Shown: positions 34,988 through 44,789 of the stretch, piece after piece
Position numbering within the stretch: position 1 is the first letter of the stretch
Layout of the letters: the number at the start of each line of letters is the position of its first letter
DNA from: Firmicutes bacterium HGW-Firmicutes-2
GTDB taxonomy: Bacteria; Bacillota; Clostridia; Lachnospirales; Vallitaleaceae
DNA: 64,000 nt
NCBI GenBank assembly: GCA_002841495.1
Contig: PGZV01000014.1
Coordinates: 62,973-126,972, forward strand
Direction of reading: 5' to 3'
The notes under the pieces: generated by a model
What the model was told of the DNA's origin: nothing
What the model saw: the letters and a program-made list of their open reading frames with translations, nothing else
Database searches by the model: none
Position numbers and translations under genes: made by a program

Positions 34988-36490
34988 TTGATTTCTATTA
35001 AAGGTGTAAATAAAAGCTTTGGTACTGTTGTTGCGTTGAAGGACGCACGGCTTGAGGTTAAAGAAGGGGAAATTATGGCCCTATTAGGCTCCAACGGTTC
35101 AGGTAAATCTACGATGATTAAGATATTGTCTGGACTGTACAACCCGAACAGTGGAAGCGTGGAAATAGATGGTAAAAAAGTAAAGATAAAGTCTTGCGTA
35201 GACGCTCATAATGAAGGTATAGCTACTGCATTTCAAGACTTAAGCTTGGTTCCGACAATGACGGTTATTGATAATTTAGTGTTAGGGATAGAGCCACTTG
35301 GTAAATTTGGTTTACTGAACAGAGTGAAAGCAGTGCGTATGGCCAAGGATATATTAGATCGTTTAGGTGTGGTGTGTGATATGGATGCTTATGTGCAAAC
35401 ACTACCGATGTCTACTCAGTCCATGATAGAAGTAGCAAAGGCTATCCTTTTAAAACCGAAGGTACTTCTCTTAGATGAGGTCACAGCTTCATTACATCAT
35501 GATGAAATTCAACTTCTATTTAACCTTGTACGTGAGCTAAAAGCGCAAGGGATAGCTATTTTATTTGTTACACATAGAATGGGAGAGGTGTTTGAACTTT
35601 CTGACCGCGTAACAATCATGCGTAGTGGTATAACAGTCATAGATGAAGACACTTCAAAACTTTCAATGGATGATATTGTGTATTATATGACCGGCAAGAG
35701 GCCAGATGCCGGAAAAGCTGAAATAAACCTGGAAATGAAGGAAGAAAGAGAGCTTATTTTAGATGTAAAGAATTTAAAACAGAGTAAAGTACGGGATATC
35801 TCTCTTCAAGCATACAAAGGTGAGATTATTGGTATTGCCGGCTTACAAGGACAAGGTCAACCAACTTTTATTCGGACAGTATTGGGATTGATGAAGCCAG
35901 AGGATGGAAGCATTATATATAAAGGGAAACAGACGCATTATAAGTCTCCTGAAAATGGCATTAAGAATGGAATGGGTTTCATATCTGGTGATCGAAATAA
36001 AGAGTCTATCTTCCAACACAGATCCATAGAAGAAAACATCTATGCAGGCAAGGCGGCAACTCAAAATATATTTAAGTATGTTACTGTCAAGGAAATGAAA
36101 CAATTTTCACTAGATGCAATTAACGCCTATAAAATTGTTGCAGGTAATGTAAAAGACCCTGCCACATCACTTTCAGGTGGTAATCAACAAAAGCTGGTGG
36201 TATCCAGATGGATCGCATTAGCACCGGATCTACTATTGTTAGATGATCCTACTAAAGGTGTTGATGTTCATTCCAGACGAGAAATACAGCAGATTTTGAG
36301 AGCCTCGGCATTAAAAGGTATGACCGTCATTATCTCATCTAGTGAAAACGAAGAGTTGATAGAAATATCGGATAGGATCTATGTTTTTTATGAAGGAGAA
36401 ATTAGCGGTGTTTTAAAAAAAGAGGATATGTCTATGGAAAAATTAGTGGCTGCTCAGATGGGTATGACGTCGGAAGGAAATGGCGTATGA
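34988..36490 (+). CDS. Sugar ABC transporter ATP-binding protein (RbsA type, two ATPase domains)
   Basis: A 500-residue tandem ATPase. The first domain has LLGSNGSGKSTMIKIL and a Walker B with DEVTASL (DEPTASL is usual). The second has the normally degenerate loop GLQGQGQPTF and the strong signature LSGGNQQKLVVSRW. This two-domain form is typical of CUT2 (ribose/galactose) importers. The TTG at 34988 is the start: AAGGAGG lies 8 bases upstream and no ATG is nearby. It overlaps the first permease as ATGA. Confidence 0.93.
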   Translation: MISIKGVNKSFGTVVALKDARLEVKEGEIMALLGSNGSGKSTMIKILSGLYNPNSGSVEIDGKKVKIKSCVDAHNEGIATAFQDLSLVPTMTVIDNLVLGIEPLGKFGLLNRVKAVRMAKDILDRLGVVCDMDAYVQTLPMSTQSMIEVAKAILLKPKVLLLDEVTASLHHDEIQLLFNLVRELKAQGIAILFVTHRMGEVFELSDRVTIMRSGITVIDEDTSKLSMDDIVYYMTGKRPDAGKAEINLEMKEERELILDVKNLKQSKVRDISLQAYKGEIIGIAGLQGQGQPTFIRTVLGLMKPEDGSIIYKGKQTHYKSPENGIKNGMGFISGDRNKESIFQHRSIEENIYAGKAATQNIFKYVTVKEMKQFSLDAINAYKIVAGNVKDPATSLSGGNQQKLVVSRWIALAPDLLLLDDPTKGVDVHSRREIQQILRASALKGMTVIISSSENEELIEISDRIYVFYEGEISGVLKKEDMSMEKLVAAQMGMTSEGNGV

Positions 36491-37545
36491 TAGAGAATAT
36501 AAAAAATGCAATCATAAGATTCAAACGCTCTCCGGCTTTTACAGGGTTTGCATTGTTTGGTTTTGCCCTTATATTAAATATTATTATCAGAGGACCCGCT
36601 GTCTTTTTTAGTGCACAAAGCATGGGAACACTATTTTCAAAAAATGCACCGATTATTCTGGTCACGATGGCACAAGCTGTATTACTCATTACTGGTACGC
36701 TTGATATTTCAATTGGCATACAGTTGGCACTGGTTAATGTTGTTGTCATAATGCTTCCACAAGAACTAGGTGTTTCCATACCTGTTGCATGGCTTATCGG
36801 TATACTCGTTTCACTGGCTATATCAGCTGTAGGTGGTTTTCTGGTAGCAGTGCTAAGAATTCCTTCATTACTTGCAACATTTGCACTGACCTTTGTCGTC
36901 ATGGGGATTAATGTACTGATAATGAACGTACCTCAAGGTTCGGTACCAAAAGCTTATTACAGCACGTACGATTCCTTACTATTTGGCTTTTTGCCGGTTG
37001 CAGCACTGATGATCTTGGGTGTTGCCCTGATATGGGCAGTGGTGAAAAGAACGAAGTTTGGGAAACATATTTATGCAGTCGGGGCTGATCCGAAAAAAGC
37101 TTTTGCAGCAGGCATTAATCCAACAGGTACAATCATGAAAGCCTTCCTTTTCAAAGGATTCATTACAGGGATAGCAGGTATCGCTCTAACTTTAATGATA
37201 GCATCAGGCAATCCTCTACAGGTTGAAAGTTATGGATTAAAATCATTAGCAGCTTGTATTATCGGTGGTCTTGGTTTTGGTGGCTGGGGGTCGATGGCAA
37301 GTGGGGTATACGGTGTAGGTTTTTTGGTTCTAATACAAAATGCTGTTTATTACTTTTTTAACTTTCTACAAGGTACTATTGTTGGTTTTCAAATCACCTC
37401 ATATTGGCAAAATTTCATCTCTGATTTAATTATTATGCTCGGATTATTAATGACAACAGTCACAGCAAGGGGACAAAGAGAAGCACTAAAACAAGGTATT
37501 TCCAGACAGATAAAGCGAGGCGATAAACATGCAAAAGAGTCTTAA
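36487..37545 (+). CDS. Sugar ABC transporter permease (RbsC type), first subunit
   Basis: A 352-residue integral membrane protein of ~8-10 helices. CUT2 permease blocks are visible: GTLDISIGIQLALVNVVVIM, GVALIWAVVKRTKFGKHIYAVGADPKKAFAAGI (the cytoplasmic coupling loop) and IIGGLGFGGWGSMASGVYG. It overlaps the ATPase gene by 4 bases and the second permease by 17. Two different permeases imply a heterodimeric pore. Confidence 0.92.
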   Translation: MIENIKNAIIRFKRSPAFTGFALFGFALILNIIIRGPAVFFSAQSMGTLFSKNAPIILVTMAQAVLLITGTLDISIGIQLALVNVVVIMLPQELGVSIPVAWLIGILVSLAISAVGGFLVAVLRIPSLLATFALTFVVMGINVLIMNVPQGSVPKAYYSTYDSLLFGFLPVAALMILGVALIWAVVKRTKFGKHIYAVGADPKKAFAAGINPTGTIMKAFLFKGFITGIAGIALTLMIASGNPLQVESYGLKSLAACIIGGLGFGGWGSMASGVYGVGFLVLIQNAVYYFFNFLQGTIVGFQITSYWQNFISDLIIMLGLLMTTVTARGQREALKQGISRQIKRGDKHAKES

Positions 37546-38518
37546 AAAGGATCATGTCACCGTCATTAAAATTCAGAGTTTCATTAAAACAAACCCTGCA
37601 GGTATGACATTTGTAATTGCGATTCTTTTGTTGGTGCTCACATTTATTCTAAGACCTAACTCTTTAAATACAAACACTTTTAGCTCCATAATTTTGCTCA
37701 CCATGTTACTAAGCTTTGCTGCTGCAGGCCAAACATTGGTCCTGATTGGCGGTGGGTTGGATTTTACGGTTGGCGCTGTTATGTCCTCGGCAGCAGTTAT
37801 GACAACTTTCATGATGCAAGGTCAAGATGGAAAGCTATTGCCGGTTTTGGGTGTGGTTTTGCTCATAGGACTTGTTGTAGGGGTCATTAATGGTATAAGT
37901 ACAGTCAAGATTGGATTACCGGCAATGATTGTTACGATGGCGATTAGTAATTTGGTTGCAAGGGCCCAATACTTATTTGCTGCAGATGGAAAATCACTTG
38001 GCTATGCAGGGCCGAGTTTTATTAGATCTGTTTCATACAAATTTGGTGGTATTGTTCCATCTATTATCTTCTATGCAATTCTTATATGGGGTATCATGTT
38101 CTATCTTCTAAAACGCTCAGTTTTTGGAAAACAACTGTATCTGGTTGGTGATAACAAAGAAGCTGCAAAATTATCAGGCATCAAAGTTAATAAGATTATC
38201 ATATTATCCTATATATTCTCAGGATTACTCAGTGCATTTGCAGGCATGTTGGGTGCGGCGTATATGACGGTTGTCAGTGCACAAGTATTTGACAGATACG
38301 CATTCCAGTCATTGATTGCGGTTATTGTTGGCGGAACAGCACTTTCAGGAGGCGTTGGTACATACACTGGAAGTATTGCCGGTGCATTTTTGATGGTAGT
38401 CCTAAGTAATGGATTGACTGCCTTAGCATTGCCTGATCCGATTAAAAATATCAGCTATGGTGTGATTATGATTCTATTACTCTTCGCTTACAATAGAACC
38501 AGTGCGGTTAGAGAATAA
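37529..38518 (+). CDS. Sugar ABC transporter permease (RbsC type), second subunit
   Basis: A 329-residue homologous permease, with GGGLDFTVGAVMSSAAVM, KRSVFGKQLYLVGDNKEAAKLSGI and VGGTALSGGVGTYTGSIAGAF. About eight to ten helices. It is the last transporter gene; catabolic genes follow after ~115 bases that hold no gene and no clear terminator. Confidence 0.92.
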   Translation: MQKSLKKDHVTVIKIQSFIKTNPAGMTFVIAILLLVLTFILRPNSLNTNTFSSIILLTMLLSFAAAGQTLVLIGGGLDFTVGAVMSSAAVMTTFMMQGQDGKLLPVLGVVLLIGLVVGVINGISTVKIGLPAMIVTMAISNLVARAQYLFAADGKSLGYAGPSFIRSVSYKFGGIVPSIIFYAILIWGIMFYLLKRSVFGKQLYLVGDNKEAAKLSGIKVNKIIILSYIFSGLLSAFAGMLGAAYMTVVSAQVFDRYAFQSLIAVIVGGTALSGGVGTYTGSIAGAFLMVVLSNGLTALALPDPIKNISYGVIMILLLFAYNRTSAVRE

Positions 38519-38633
38519 ATATCTAATAATGGTTAATGTGTCAATATTATGAAAAGACAAACAATCATTGGCATAATCCATCGAACAAGGATAAGACGAA
38601 TTTTTATAGATGCCACATGAAAGGATTGGTCCT

Positions 38634-39497
38634 ATGGCAGATTTTAAGATTGGTGTAATTGTAGATTCTTTTAAACTAGATTTGATTGAGGGTATAAAAA
38701 AAGCGGCAGAGATTGGTGCAGAAGGTATACAGATGTATGCAGCGTATGGAGATACTTCACCATCATCATTGACTGGCGTAAAACGAAGAGCGTTGAAAAA
38801 TCTAGTGTATGACCATGGCATGGTGTTTAGCGCTATGCTGGGGGAACTGGGTGGCCATGGGTTAAGCCTTCCTTGGCAACAGGCACAACGTATTGAATTA
38901 TTAAAACGTGTGATGGATTTGGGTATGGATTTGGGTACGAAGATTGTAACAACCCATATTGGTGTCATACCCGAGGATACGACGCATGAAAGATACAAAA
39001 TCTTACAAGAAGCATGCCACCAGTTATCTGAGTATGGGCACGAAATGGGCGGGTATTTTGCTATTGAGACTGGGCCTGAACGTACAGAGGTCCTTGGCAA
39101 TTTTCTTCGTAGCTTTGGTAGTAAGGCCATGTGTGTGAACTACGATCCTGCTAATCTGATTATGGTCACTGGAGATGACCCTGTTTTAGGTATTAATCAT
39201 GTAAGTGATTACATTGTACATACCCATGCTAAAGATGGTATTCGACACCATGAAAACGACCCGGAGTTTGTGTATGGTTGTTTTGCAGAAGGTGATATAG
39301 ATGCAATAAATAGATTGGATGGGTTCCAGGAGTTACCTTTAGGCCAAGGTGATGTGAACTATGTGGCCTACTTAAAATCACTGAAGCGGATTGGGTATAA
39401 TGGCTTCTTAACCATTGAACGTGAATGTGGTGATCAGCCAGCTGAAGATATTAAAATTGCCGTTAATTTTCTAAAAGATATTATGAAAAAAATATAG
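38634..39497 (+). CDS. Sugar phosphate isomerase/epimerase-like TIM barrel
   Basis: A 287-residue xylose-isomerase-like/AP-endonuclease-2 fold protein. Probable metal ligands are in YFAIETGPE, VNYDPANLI, VHTHAKDGIRH and LTIEREC, in the usual order for this superfamily. The ATG at 38634 has GAAAGGA 8 bases upstream; an ATG at 38610 lacks a site. Family members isomerise, epimerise or eliminate sugars and keto-sugars. The paired Gfo/Idh genes make a keto-sugar substrate plausible. Confidence 0.82.
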   Translation: MADFKIGVIVDSFKLDLIEGIKKAAEIGAEGIQMYAAYGDTSPSSLTGVKRRALKNLVYDHGMVFSAMLGELGGHGLSLPWQQAQRIELLKRVMDLGMDLGTKIVTTHIGVIPEDTTHERYKILQEACHQLSEYGHEMGGYFAIETGPERTEVLGNFLRSFGSKAMCVNYDPANLIMVTGDDPVLGINHVSDYIVHTHAKDGIRHHENDPEFVYGCFAEGDIDAINRLDGFQELPLGQGDVNYVAYLKSLKRIGYNGFLTIERECGDQPAEDIKIAVNFLKDIMKKI

Positions 39498-39604
39498 ACA
39501 AAACTATCGATAAAAACTGAATCATTAAAATAATAACATTTCGCCTACTAAAGCAAATTGAATCCTGAAACATAGATTGGTTTTTAATGTAGGTGTATAT
39601 AAAA

Positions 39605-40540
39605 ATGATCAGAAAAGGGTGGCCAGTGAACGATAATAATTTTGACTCAAACAATTTTTCAAGAAAAGATTTCAATGTATCCCCGATTGATCCAATAATT
39701 GTCATTGATGACTATTATGTGGATAAAAACAGTAATTTTTATGATATACACTATGATTATGAACTTGGTGTGGTTGTAAAAGGTGCCGTGACGCGGACTT
39801 TTCGTGGTAAAGGTAAGACGCTATTGCCTGGTGAAGTTTGGGTCACAGGCATTTGGGAACCTCATGGTTTTGAGCTAGAAGAGATACCAAGTGAGATGAT
39901 GTGCTTTATTTTATCGCCGGAGAGTCTTTCAAAGATTTTACCTATGGGTTTTAACTGGATTAAAATTTTTTCTCCGGAAAGTGACTCTACACCTCCAGTT
40001 AAAGAAAAATTTAAGCATTTAATCTTGCAGGCCTGCAATGAGGTGAAGGAAGTGGTTGATTTAGATTATCGAACGGCACTTTCCTGGAAAGCGAATATTA
40101 TAGCAAGAATTTTATTGTATGTTGTGGAAAGTAATATTGATGAATACAACAAAATTCAGCAGCAAACTGAGAATATTGTTGGGTATGATGAAATTAAAAA
40201 TGTGGTCAATCTTGTTTTTAACACCAATGGTATAGTTACAGTGAAAGAAGCAGCAAGTCAGTGTATGATGAGCACCAGCCACTTTTCTAGATTGTTTAAA
40301 AAAGTAACAGGCGTAACTTTTGCAAAATTTGCTTTAGGTCATAGGATTAAACAATCGGCGATTAGTCTTTTGGACACATCGGATCCTATTAAAAAAATTG
40401 CAACTGACTGGGGATTTATCGATTCAAGCCATTATACAAAAACATTTGAAAACTTCTTTGGTACATCCCCATCTGAGTTTAGAAAACAAAGTAAAGAGAT
40501 CAAAAAGAATCGAGGTATTGTCACGACGGATAGTACCTAA
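39605..40540 (+). CDS. AraC-family transcriptional regulator
   Basis: A ~311-residue regulator. The N-terminal half is cupin-like (DIHYDYELGVVVKGAVTRTF, LLPGEVWVTGIWEPHGFEL), the sugar-sensing part. The C-terminal ~95 residues carry two helix-turn-helix motifs (TVKEAASQCMMSTSHFSRLF and IKKIATDWGFIDSSHYTKTF) ending in the signature FGTSPSEFRKQ. The start is uncertain: ATG 39605 is used here, and GTG 39626 with AAGGGTGG before it is a good alternative. It lies inside the sugar locus and probably controls it. Confidence 0.9.
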   Translation: MIRKGWPVNDNNFDSNNFSRKDFNVSPIDPIIVIDDYYVDKNSNFYDIHYDYELGVVVKGAVTRTFRGKGKTLLPGEVWVTGIWEPHGFELEEIPSEMMCFILSPESLSKILPMGFNWIKIFSPESDSTPPVKEKFKHLILQACNEVKEVVDLDYRTALSWKANIIARILLYVVESNIDEYNKIQQQTENIVGYDEIKNVVNLVFNTNGIVTVKEAASQCMMSTSHFSRLFKKVTGVTFAKFALGHRIKQSAISLLDTSDPIKKIATDWGFIDSSHYTKTFENFFGTSPSEFRKQSKEIKKNRGIVTTDST

Positions 40541-40563
40541 GTCATGAAAATGAGAGGTGTAGT

Positions 40564-41541
40564 ATGGTACGTGTTGCAGTAGTAGGTGTAGGAGGTATCG
40601 GCAATGTACATATCAATAATATTGCGTTGATAGACATAGCCAAAGTAGTGGCTTTATGTGATTTTTCGGAATCAGCCAAGGAAAAAGCAAAAGAGCTTTG
40701 TGTACCTTTGTATGCGGACATTGGAAAAATGCTTCAGAATGAAAAAATAGATGTCGTATGTATTTGTACACCTACTTTTTTGCATGCAAATCATATAGAG
40801 ATGGTTCTGGAAAAAGGTGTGAATGTCATATCGGAAAAACCGTTAGTGCTTAGTAAAAAAGATGCGGTGAGGTTAATAGACCTTGCAAAGCAAAAGAATG
40901 CTAGACTATTTGTTGCCCATGTTATTCGTTTTTGGAATGAATATGCGCTTCTTCGTGATATCGTAAAAGATAACCGATACGGTAAACCACTGGATGGGCA
41001 ATTTTTGAGACTTTCGGCTTGTCCCAAATGGGTAAAAGGTGGTTGGTTATTTGACAAACAAAAAAGCGGGCTTATTCCTTTTGATCTTCATATACATGAT
41101 TTGGATTTTATTATTTCATTGTTTGGAAAACCGAAGAATTACACGTTCACATCCACCGGCAACAAAGATAAAAATTATAAGGAGCATTATCGATTTAGGT
41201 ATGATTATGAGGACATGACAATTTCTGCTGAAGCAGCATGGTTTAATGCGGACTTTCCTTTTACCATGAGCTTTCGAGTTTATTTTGAAAGAGCTGTCGT
41301 TGAGTATGATGGCGATAAAATGATGGCTTATTCATTAGATGCGGAGCCTCGACAATTAAATGAAAAAGAAAATATTGTTGTTGAAACCGGTATCAATGTA
41401 CCGTCTACAGGCGCTTATTATAATGAGTTGTTGCACTTTTTGACTTGTGTAAATGAGGATAAAGACTCTGACTTATTTAAAGAGCATCAGATCATTGATG
41501 TTATTGAAATTTTGGAAAAAATCAATGAACAAATAGTTTGA
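40564..41541 (+). CDS. Gfo/Idh/MocA-family oxidoreductase, first copy
   Basis: A 325-residue NAD(P)-dependent sugar dehydrogenase. The Rossmann loop VGVGGIGNVHINN is at residues ~7-19. The family E-K-P motif has Lys92 (SEKPLVLSKKD). The substrate-side motif DLHIHDLDFI holds the conserved His. The family oxidises or reduces hydroxyls of sugars and inositols. It is clearly diverged from the second copy 0.8 kb downstream, so the two probably act at different steps or carbons. GAGAGGTG precedes the ATG. Confidence 0.9.
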   Translation: MVRVAVVGVGGIGNVHINNIALIDIAKVVALCDFSESAKEKAKELCVPLYADIGKMLQNEKIDVVCICTPTFLHANHIEMVLEKGVNVISEKPLVLSKKDAVRLIDLAKQKNARLFVAHVIRFWNEYALLRDIVKDNRYGKPLDGQFLRLSACPKWVKGGWLFDKQKSGLIPFDLHIHDLDFIISLFGKPKNYTFTSTGNKDKNYKEHYRFRYDYEDMTISAEAAWFNADFPFTMSFRVYFERAVVEYDGDKMMAYSLDAEPRQLNEKENIVVETGINVPSTGAYYNELLHFLTCVNEDKDSDLFKEHQIIDVIEILEKINEQIV

Positions 41542-41597
41542 TAAGTGTCAATAACTATAAAAAGATTCAGCTAAGAACGACAAGAAAGAGGTAAAAC

Positions 41598-42314
41598 ATG
41601 AAAGTATTTGATGATGAAATGGCTGTAGCGGTTTACTGTGAAAAAACCATATACGAAATTGTTCGCAGCAATAAGGAAGCATTATTGTGTTTGGCAGCAG
41701 GGCATACTTCACTTACGTTATTTGATCTGTTAAAGAAAAGTGACGAAGAAGGTCGCATTGATTTTTCACATATTAAAATTGTTGGGTTGGATGAATGGGT
41801 GGGATACTCAGGCACAGATGATGGCAGTTGTGAAAATTTTTTACGAAAGCATCTTTTTGATCATATAGGCTTACAAGAAAGTAACATTAGACTTTTTGAT
41901 GGTAAAGCAGATGATTTGGATGCGGAATGTGCCTCTGTTAGTGATTTTATAATAGAAAACCATGGTATTGACTATTTGCTACTTGGTGTTGGCATAAACG
42001 GGCATTTAGGGTTAAATGAACCTGGTGTCCAAGCAGATAGTGTTGCAAGGATTGTGACTCTAGATGCTGTGACTCAAAAGGTGGCCGTAAAGTATTTTGA
42101 AAAAAAACCTGATCTTACAAGAGGTGTGACGCTTGGAATCAGTGACATTAAGGCTGCTAAGGTCGTACAAGTTGTGATGACAGGCGAGAGAAAAAAAGAA
42201 ATTGTAAAACGCATCATGGAGACAGATGAAACCAGTGAAGTACCGGCTACACTCATTAAGAATGAAAAAAATATAGAATTTTTAGTAGATCGTTGTGCGG
42301 CTGGAATCGTTTAG
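41598..42314 (+). CDS. Glucosamine-6-phosphate deaminase-like protein
   Basis: A 238-residue member of the NagB/6-phosphogluconolactonase superfamily. VGLDEWVG and LLGVGINGHLGLNEPG match NagB catalytic blocks (Asp in DEWVG; His in NGH). GVTLGISDIKAAKVVQVVMTG matches the C-terminal substrate region. Likely reaction: deamination/isomerisation of an amino-sugar 6-phosphate to a ketose phosphate plus ammonia. The FNEPGxxFxSRTR element is altered (LNEPGVQADSVAR), so the substrate may differ from glucosamine-6-P. AAAGAGG precedes the ATG. Confidence 0.82.
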   Translation: MKVFDDEMAVAVYCEKTIYEIVRSNKEALLCLAAGHTSLTLFDLLKKSDEEGRIDFSHIKIVGLDEWVGYSGTDDGSCENFLRKHLFDHIGLQESNIRLFDGKADDLDAECASVSDFIIENHGIDYLLLGVGINGHLGLNEPGVQADSVARIVTLDAVTQKVAVKYFEKKPDLTRGVTLGISDIKAAKVVQVVMTGERKKEIVKRIMETDETSEVPATLIKNEKNIEFLVDRCAAGIV

Positions 42315-42359
42315 AGTACTTAAAAAATGCACCTACATATATTAAAGAGGAGGAACAAA

Positions 42360-43433
42360 ATGGAAAAAACGAAAGTAGCGATATTGGGTTGTGGATTTAT
42401 TGCAAATATTCATATGGAATCGTATATACGATTTGTACCAAATGCTGAAGTGGTAGCTGTGTATGGACGTAATTTGGATAAGGCTAAGGCTTTTGCTAAA
42501 GAGCATAAGATCAAAAGTTATTATTCGGATATGGACCAATTATTAGCAGAAAGCGATTGTGATGTTATCGATATCTGTATTCCTAATGTGGCCCACCATG
42601 AGGCTTGCGTGAAAGCAGCGCATGCAGATAAACATGTTATTTGTGAAAAGCCTCTAGCAATGAATTTGGAACAAGCAGATGAGATGATTGAGGCTTGTAA
42701 GGTAGCGAATAAAAAACTTATGTACGCTGAAGAACTATGTTTTGCACCAAAATACGAGCGTGTTCGTATGTTGGTTGAAAGCGGTGCTGTAGGTAAGGTC
42801 TATATGCTTAAGCAAGCTGAGAAACATTCAGGCCCACATAGCCGTTGGTTTTATGAAAAAGATCAATCAGGTGGTGGTGTAATGATGGATATGGGATGTC
42901 ATGCTTTAGCTTGGTTCCGATGGATATTAGGCGGAAACCCAAAGGTGAAAAGTGTGTACGCTTCCATGGCCACTGTGATGCATGATACAGAATGTGAAGA
43001 CAATTCAGTGACGATGATAGAATTCGAAGATAATGTGTTGGCAGTGGCTGAAGATAGCTGGGCAAAACATGGTGGCATGGATGATCGAATTGAAGTATAT
43101 GGTGACAAAGGCGTATCCTATGCAGATTTGTTTCAAGGTAACAGCGCATTAACGTATAGCATGGATGGGTATGACTATGCGATGGAGAAAGCAGGAACAT
43201 CTCAAGGTTGGACATTTACAATTTATGAAGAAGCATTTAACCAAGGCTATCCTCAAGAGTTGGCCCATTTTGTCGAGTGTATAAGAGAAGACAAACAGCC
43301 AAAGGTAACGGGTGAAGATGGAAGAGCGGTACTCGAAATGATTTATGCGGCCTATGAATCAGCAAAAACAGGTTCAAAGGTAACGTTGCCTTTTGAACCA
43401 AAAGTGGATAAACCTATAGACCTTTGGAAATAA
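42360..43433 (+). CDS. Gfo/Idh/MocA-family oxidoreductase, second copy
   Basis: A 357-residue dehydrogenase with the Rossmann loop ILGCGFIANIHMESY, Lys97 in CEKPLAMN, and DMGCHALAWFRWILGG carrying the conserved substrate His. The ATG at 42360 follows AGAGGAGG, 6 bases upstream. It is about 30 residues longer than the first copy. The pair sandwiches the deaminase gene. The substrate cannot be named. Confidence 0.9.
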   Translation: MEKTKVAILGCGFIANIHMESYIRFVPNAEVVAVYGRNLDKAKAFAKEHKIKSYYSDMDQLLAESDCDVIDICIPNVAHHEACVKAAHADKHVICEKPLAMNLEQADEMIEACKVANKKLMYAEELCFAPKYERVRMLVESGAVGKVYMLKQAEKHSGPHSRWFYEKDQSGGGVMMDMGCHALAWFRWILGGNPKVKSVYASMATVMHDTECEDNSVTMIEFEDNVLAVAEDSWAKHGGMDDRIEVYGDKGVSYADLFQGNSALTYSMDGYDYAMEKAGTSQGWTFTIYEEAFNQGYPQELAHFVECIREDKQPKVTGEDGRAVLEMIYAAYESAKTGSKVTLPFEPKVDKPIDLWK

Positions 43434-43470
43434 ATAAAAATAGAGTTAGAGAGAATAGTTGAAGATTATA

Positions 43471-44745
43471 ATGGAAAAAGCACAAAGATTTTTATATAAA
43501 AACAATCTGAAGTATGAACTTATTGATTTTGAAAAAGAGATTGTAAGATTCATCGGTCAAATGGAACTGGGGCTGAAGTCAAATGACGGCCTGCCAATGG
43601 TGCCAACATATGTGTCAGGAAATCTGTATCCGAGGCAAGGCGGAAAGACCATTGCAGTGGACGTAGGCGGTACGTATTTAAGGGTAGCACTTTTGGAGCG
43701 AGAAGATTTGACAACCCGAATTATTGATATGGTTAAAGAACCGTCAATGGGTAAAGAGGCCCCTGTTACATTTAATGTATTTATCGATGATTTGGCAAGT
43801 AAGATTGAACCATTTTTACAGTATAGTAAAATAATTTCTTTTTCATTCTCACATGAAATTATCCATTCCAATACTATGGATGGTCAGGTTAGTTTTATCT
43901 CTAAGGAAATTTCTATGACAGATTATGAAAATCGACTACTGGCAGATAGTTTGAAACAAGTTATTAAGAAGCGCACGAATATGGATGTGAATGTGGTGCT
44001 AATTAATGACACAGTTGGCGTGGCTGGGTCGATGTTACAGCATGGTGATGAATTTCAAAATTATTTTGGTGTTATCATGGGGACTGGTACCAATGCATGT
44101 TATGTTGAACAGTGTAAGAACATCAAAAAGATTAATGATGCCAAGTCAGAAACAATGTTTATTAATGTTGAATCAGGGGCATACGTACCTTTGATAGTCA
44201 GTGATATTGATAGGGCATTCGATGCCACGACGCTGTTACCCAATACAGCAATATTAGAAAAAATGGTTTCTGGAGAATATTTTGGAAGGCTCTACTATTT
44301 TTTGATTCAAATGGCTTGCAAGGAAGGGCTATTTTCTGATAAGTTTACCCTAAACCTCAAGTCACATGAACCGCTAGACACAAAGGACTTGAGTGAATTT
44401 TATAAAAACCAATCCAGTGGGGCCTATGCTGAAATGTGTGATGATCAAGAAGATTTACAGCTATTATACTTTTTTGCATCCTGTTTGATAAAACGGGCAG
44501 CAGTTTTAATCAGTATTAAAATCATAGCTATAGCCAGAAAAATCTATAAGCAAAATGAGGCGCCAATTTGTGTCATTGTGGAGGGATCAACTTTTTATGG
44601 ACTTAAGGGGTTTCAAGCCATGGTGCAAAAGTTTGTTGAAACAAATAAGAAAGATATGAACTTACAACTTTATAGTGTTGAAAATGCAGCATTAATAGGT
44701 ATTGGAAATATTGGATTAGCTTTTGATGCTGAAACATCATTTTGA
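43471..44745 (+). CDS. Hexokinase-family sugar kinase
   Basis: A ~424-residue kinase of the eukaryote-type hexokinase family rather than the common bacterial ROK or GlcK type. The phosphate-1 loop is AVDVGGTYLRVALLE. The sugar-binding region ISFSFSHE replaces the usual FSFP, and the catalytic Asp lies in VLINDTVGVAG. Phosphate-2/adenosine motifs are GVIMGTGTNACYVEQ and VIVEGSTFYGLKGF. The start is uncertain (ATG 43471 or TTG 43459). It ends the sugar locus and would phosphorylate the imported sugar. Confidence 0.85.
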   Translation: MEKAQRFLYKNNLKYELIDFEKEIVRFIGQMELGLKSNDGLPMVPTYVSGNLYPRQGGKTIAVDVGGTYLRVALLEREDLTTRIIDMVKEPSMGKEAPVTFNVFIDDLASKIEPFLQYSKIISFSFSHEIIHSNTMDGQVSFISKEISMTDYENRLLADSLKQVIKKRTNMDVNVVLINDTVGVAGSMLQHGDEFQNYFGVIMGTGTNACYVEQCKNIKKINDAKSETMFINVESGAYVPLIVSDIDRAFDATTLLPNTAILEKMVSGEYFGRLYYFLIQMACKEGLFSDKFTLNLKSHEPLDTKDLSEFYKNQSSGAYAEMCDDQEDLQLLYFFASCLIKRAAVLISIKIIAIARKIYKQNEAPICVIVEGSTFYGLKGFQAMVQKFVETNKKDMNLQLYSVENAALIGIGNIGLAFDAETSF

Positions 44746-44789
44746 TTCAAAGAAAAAGACCTATTTATTAGAAGTTGTCATATAAAAAT

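Noticed and set aside
41598..42314. 6-phosphogluconolactonase
   Set aside because: Same superfamily, but the DEWVG and NGHLGLNEPG blocks and the deaminase-like C-terminus fit NagB better.
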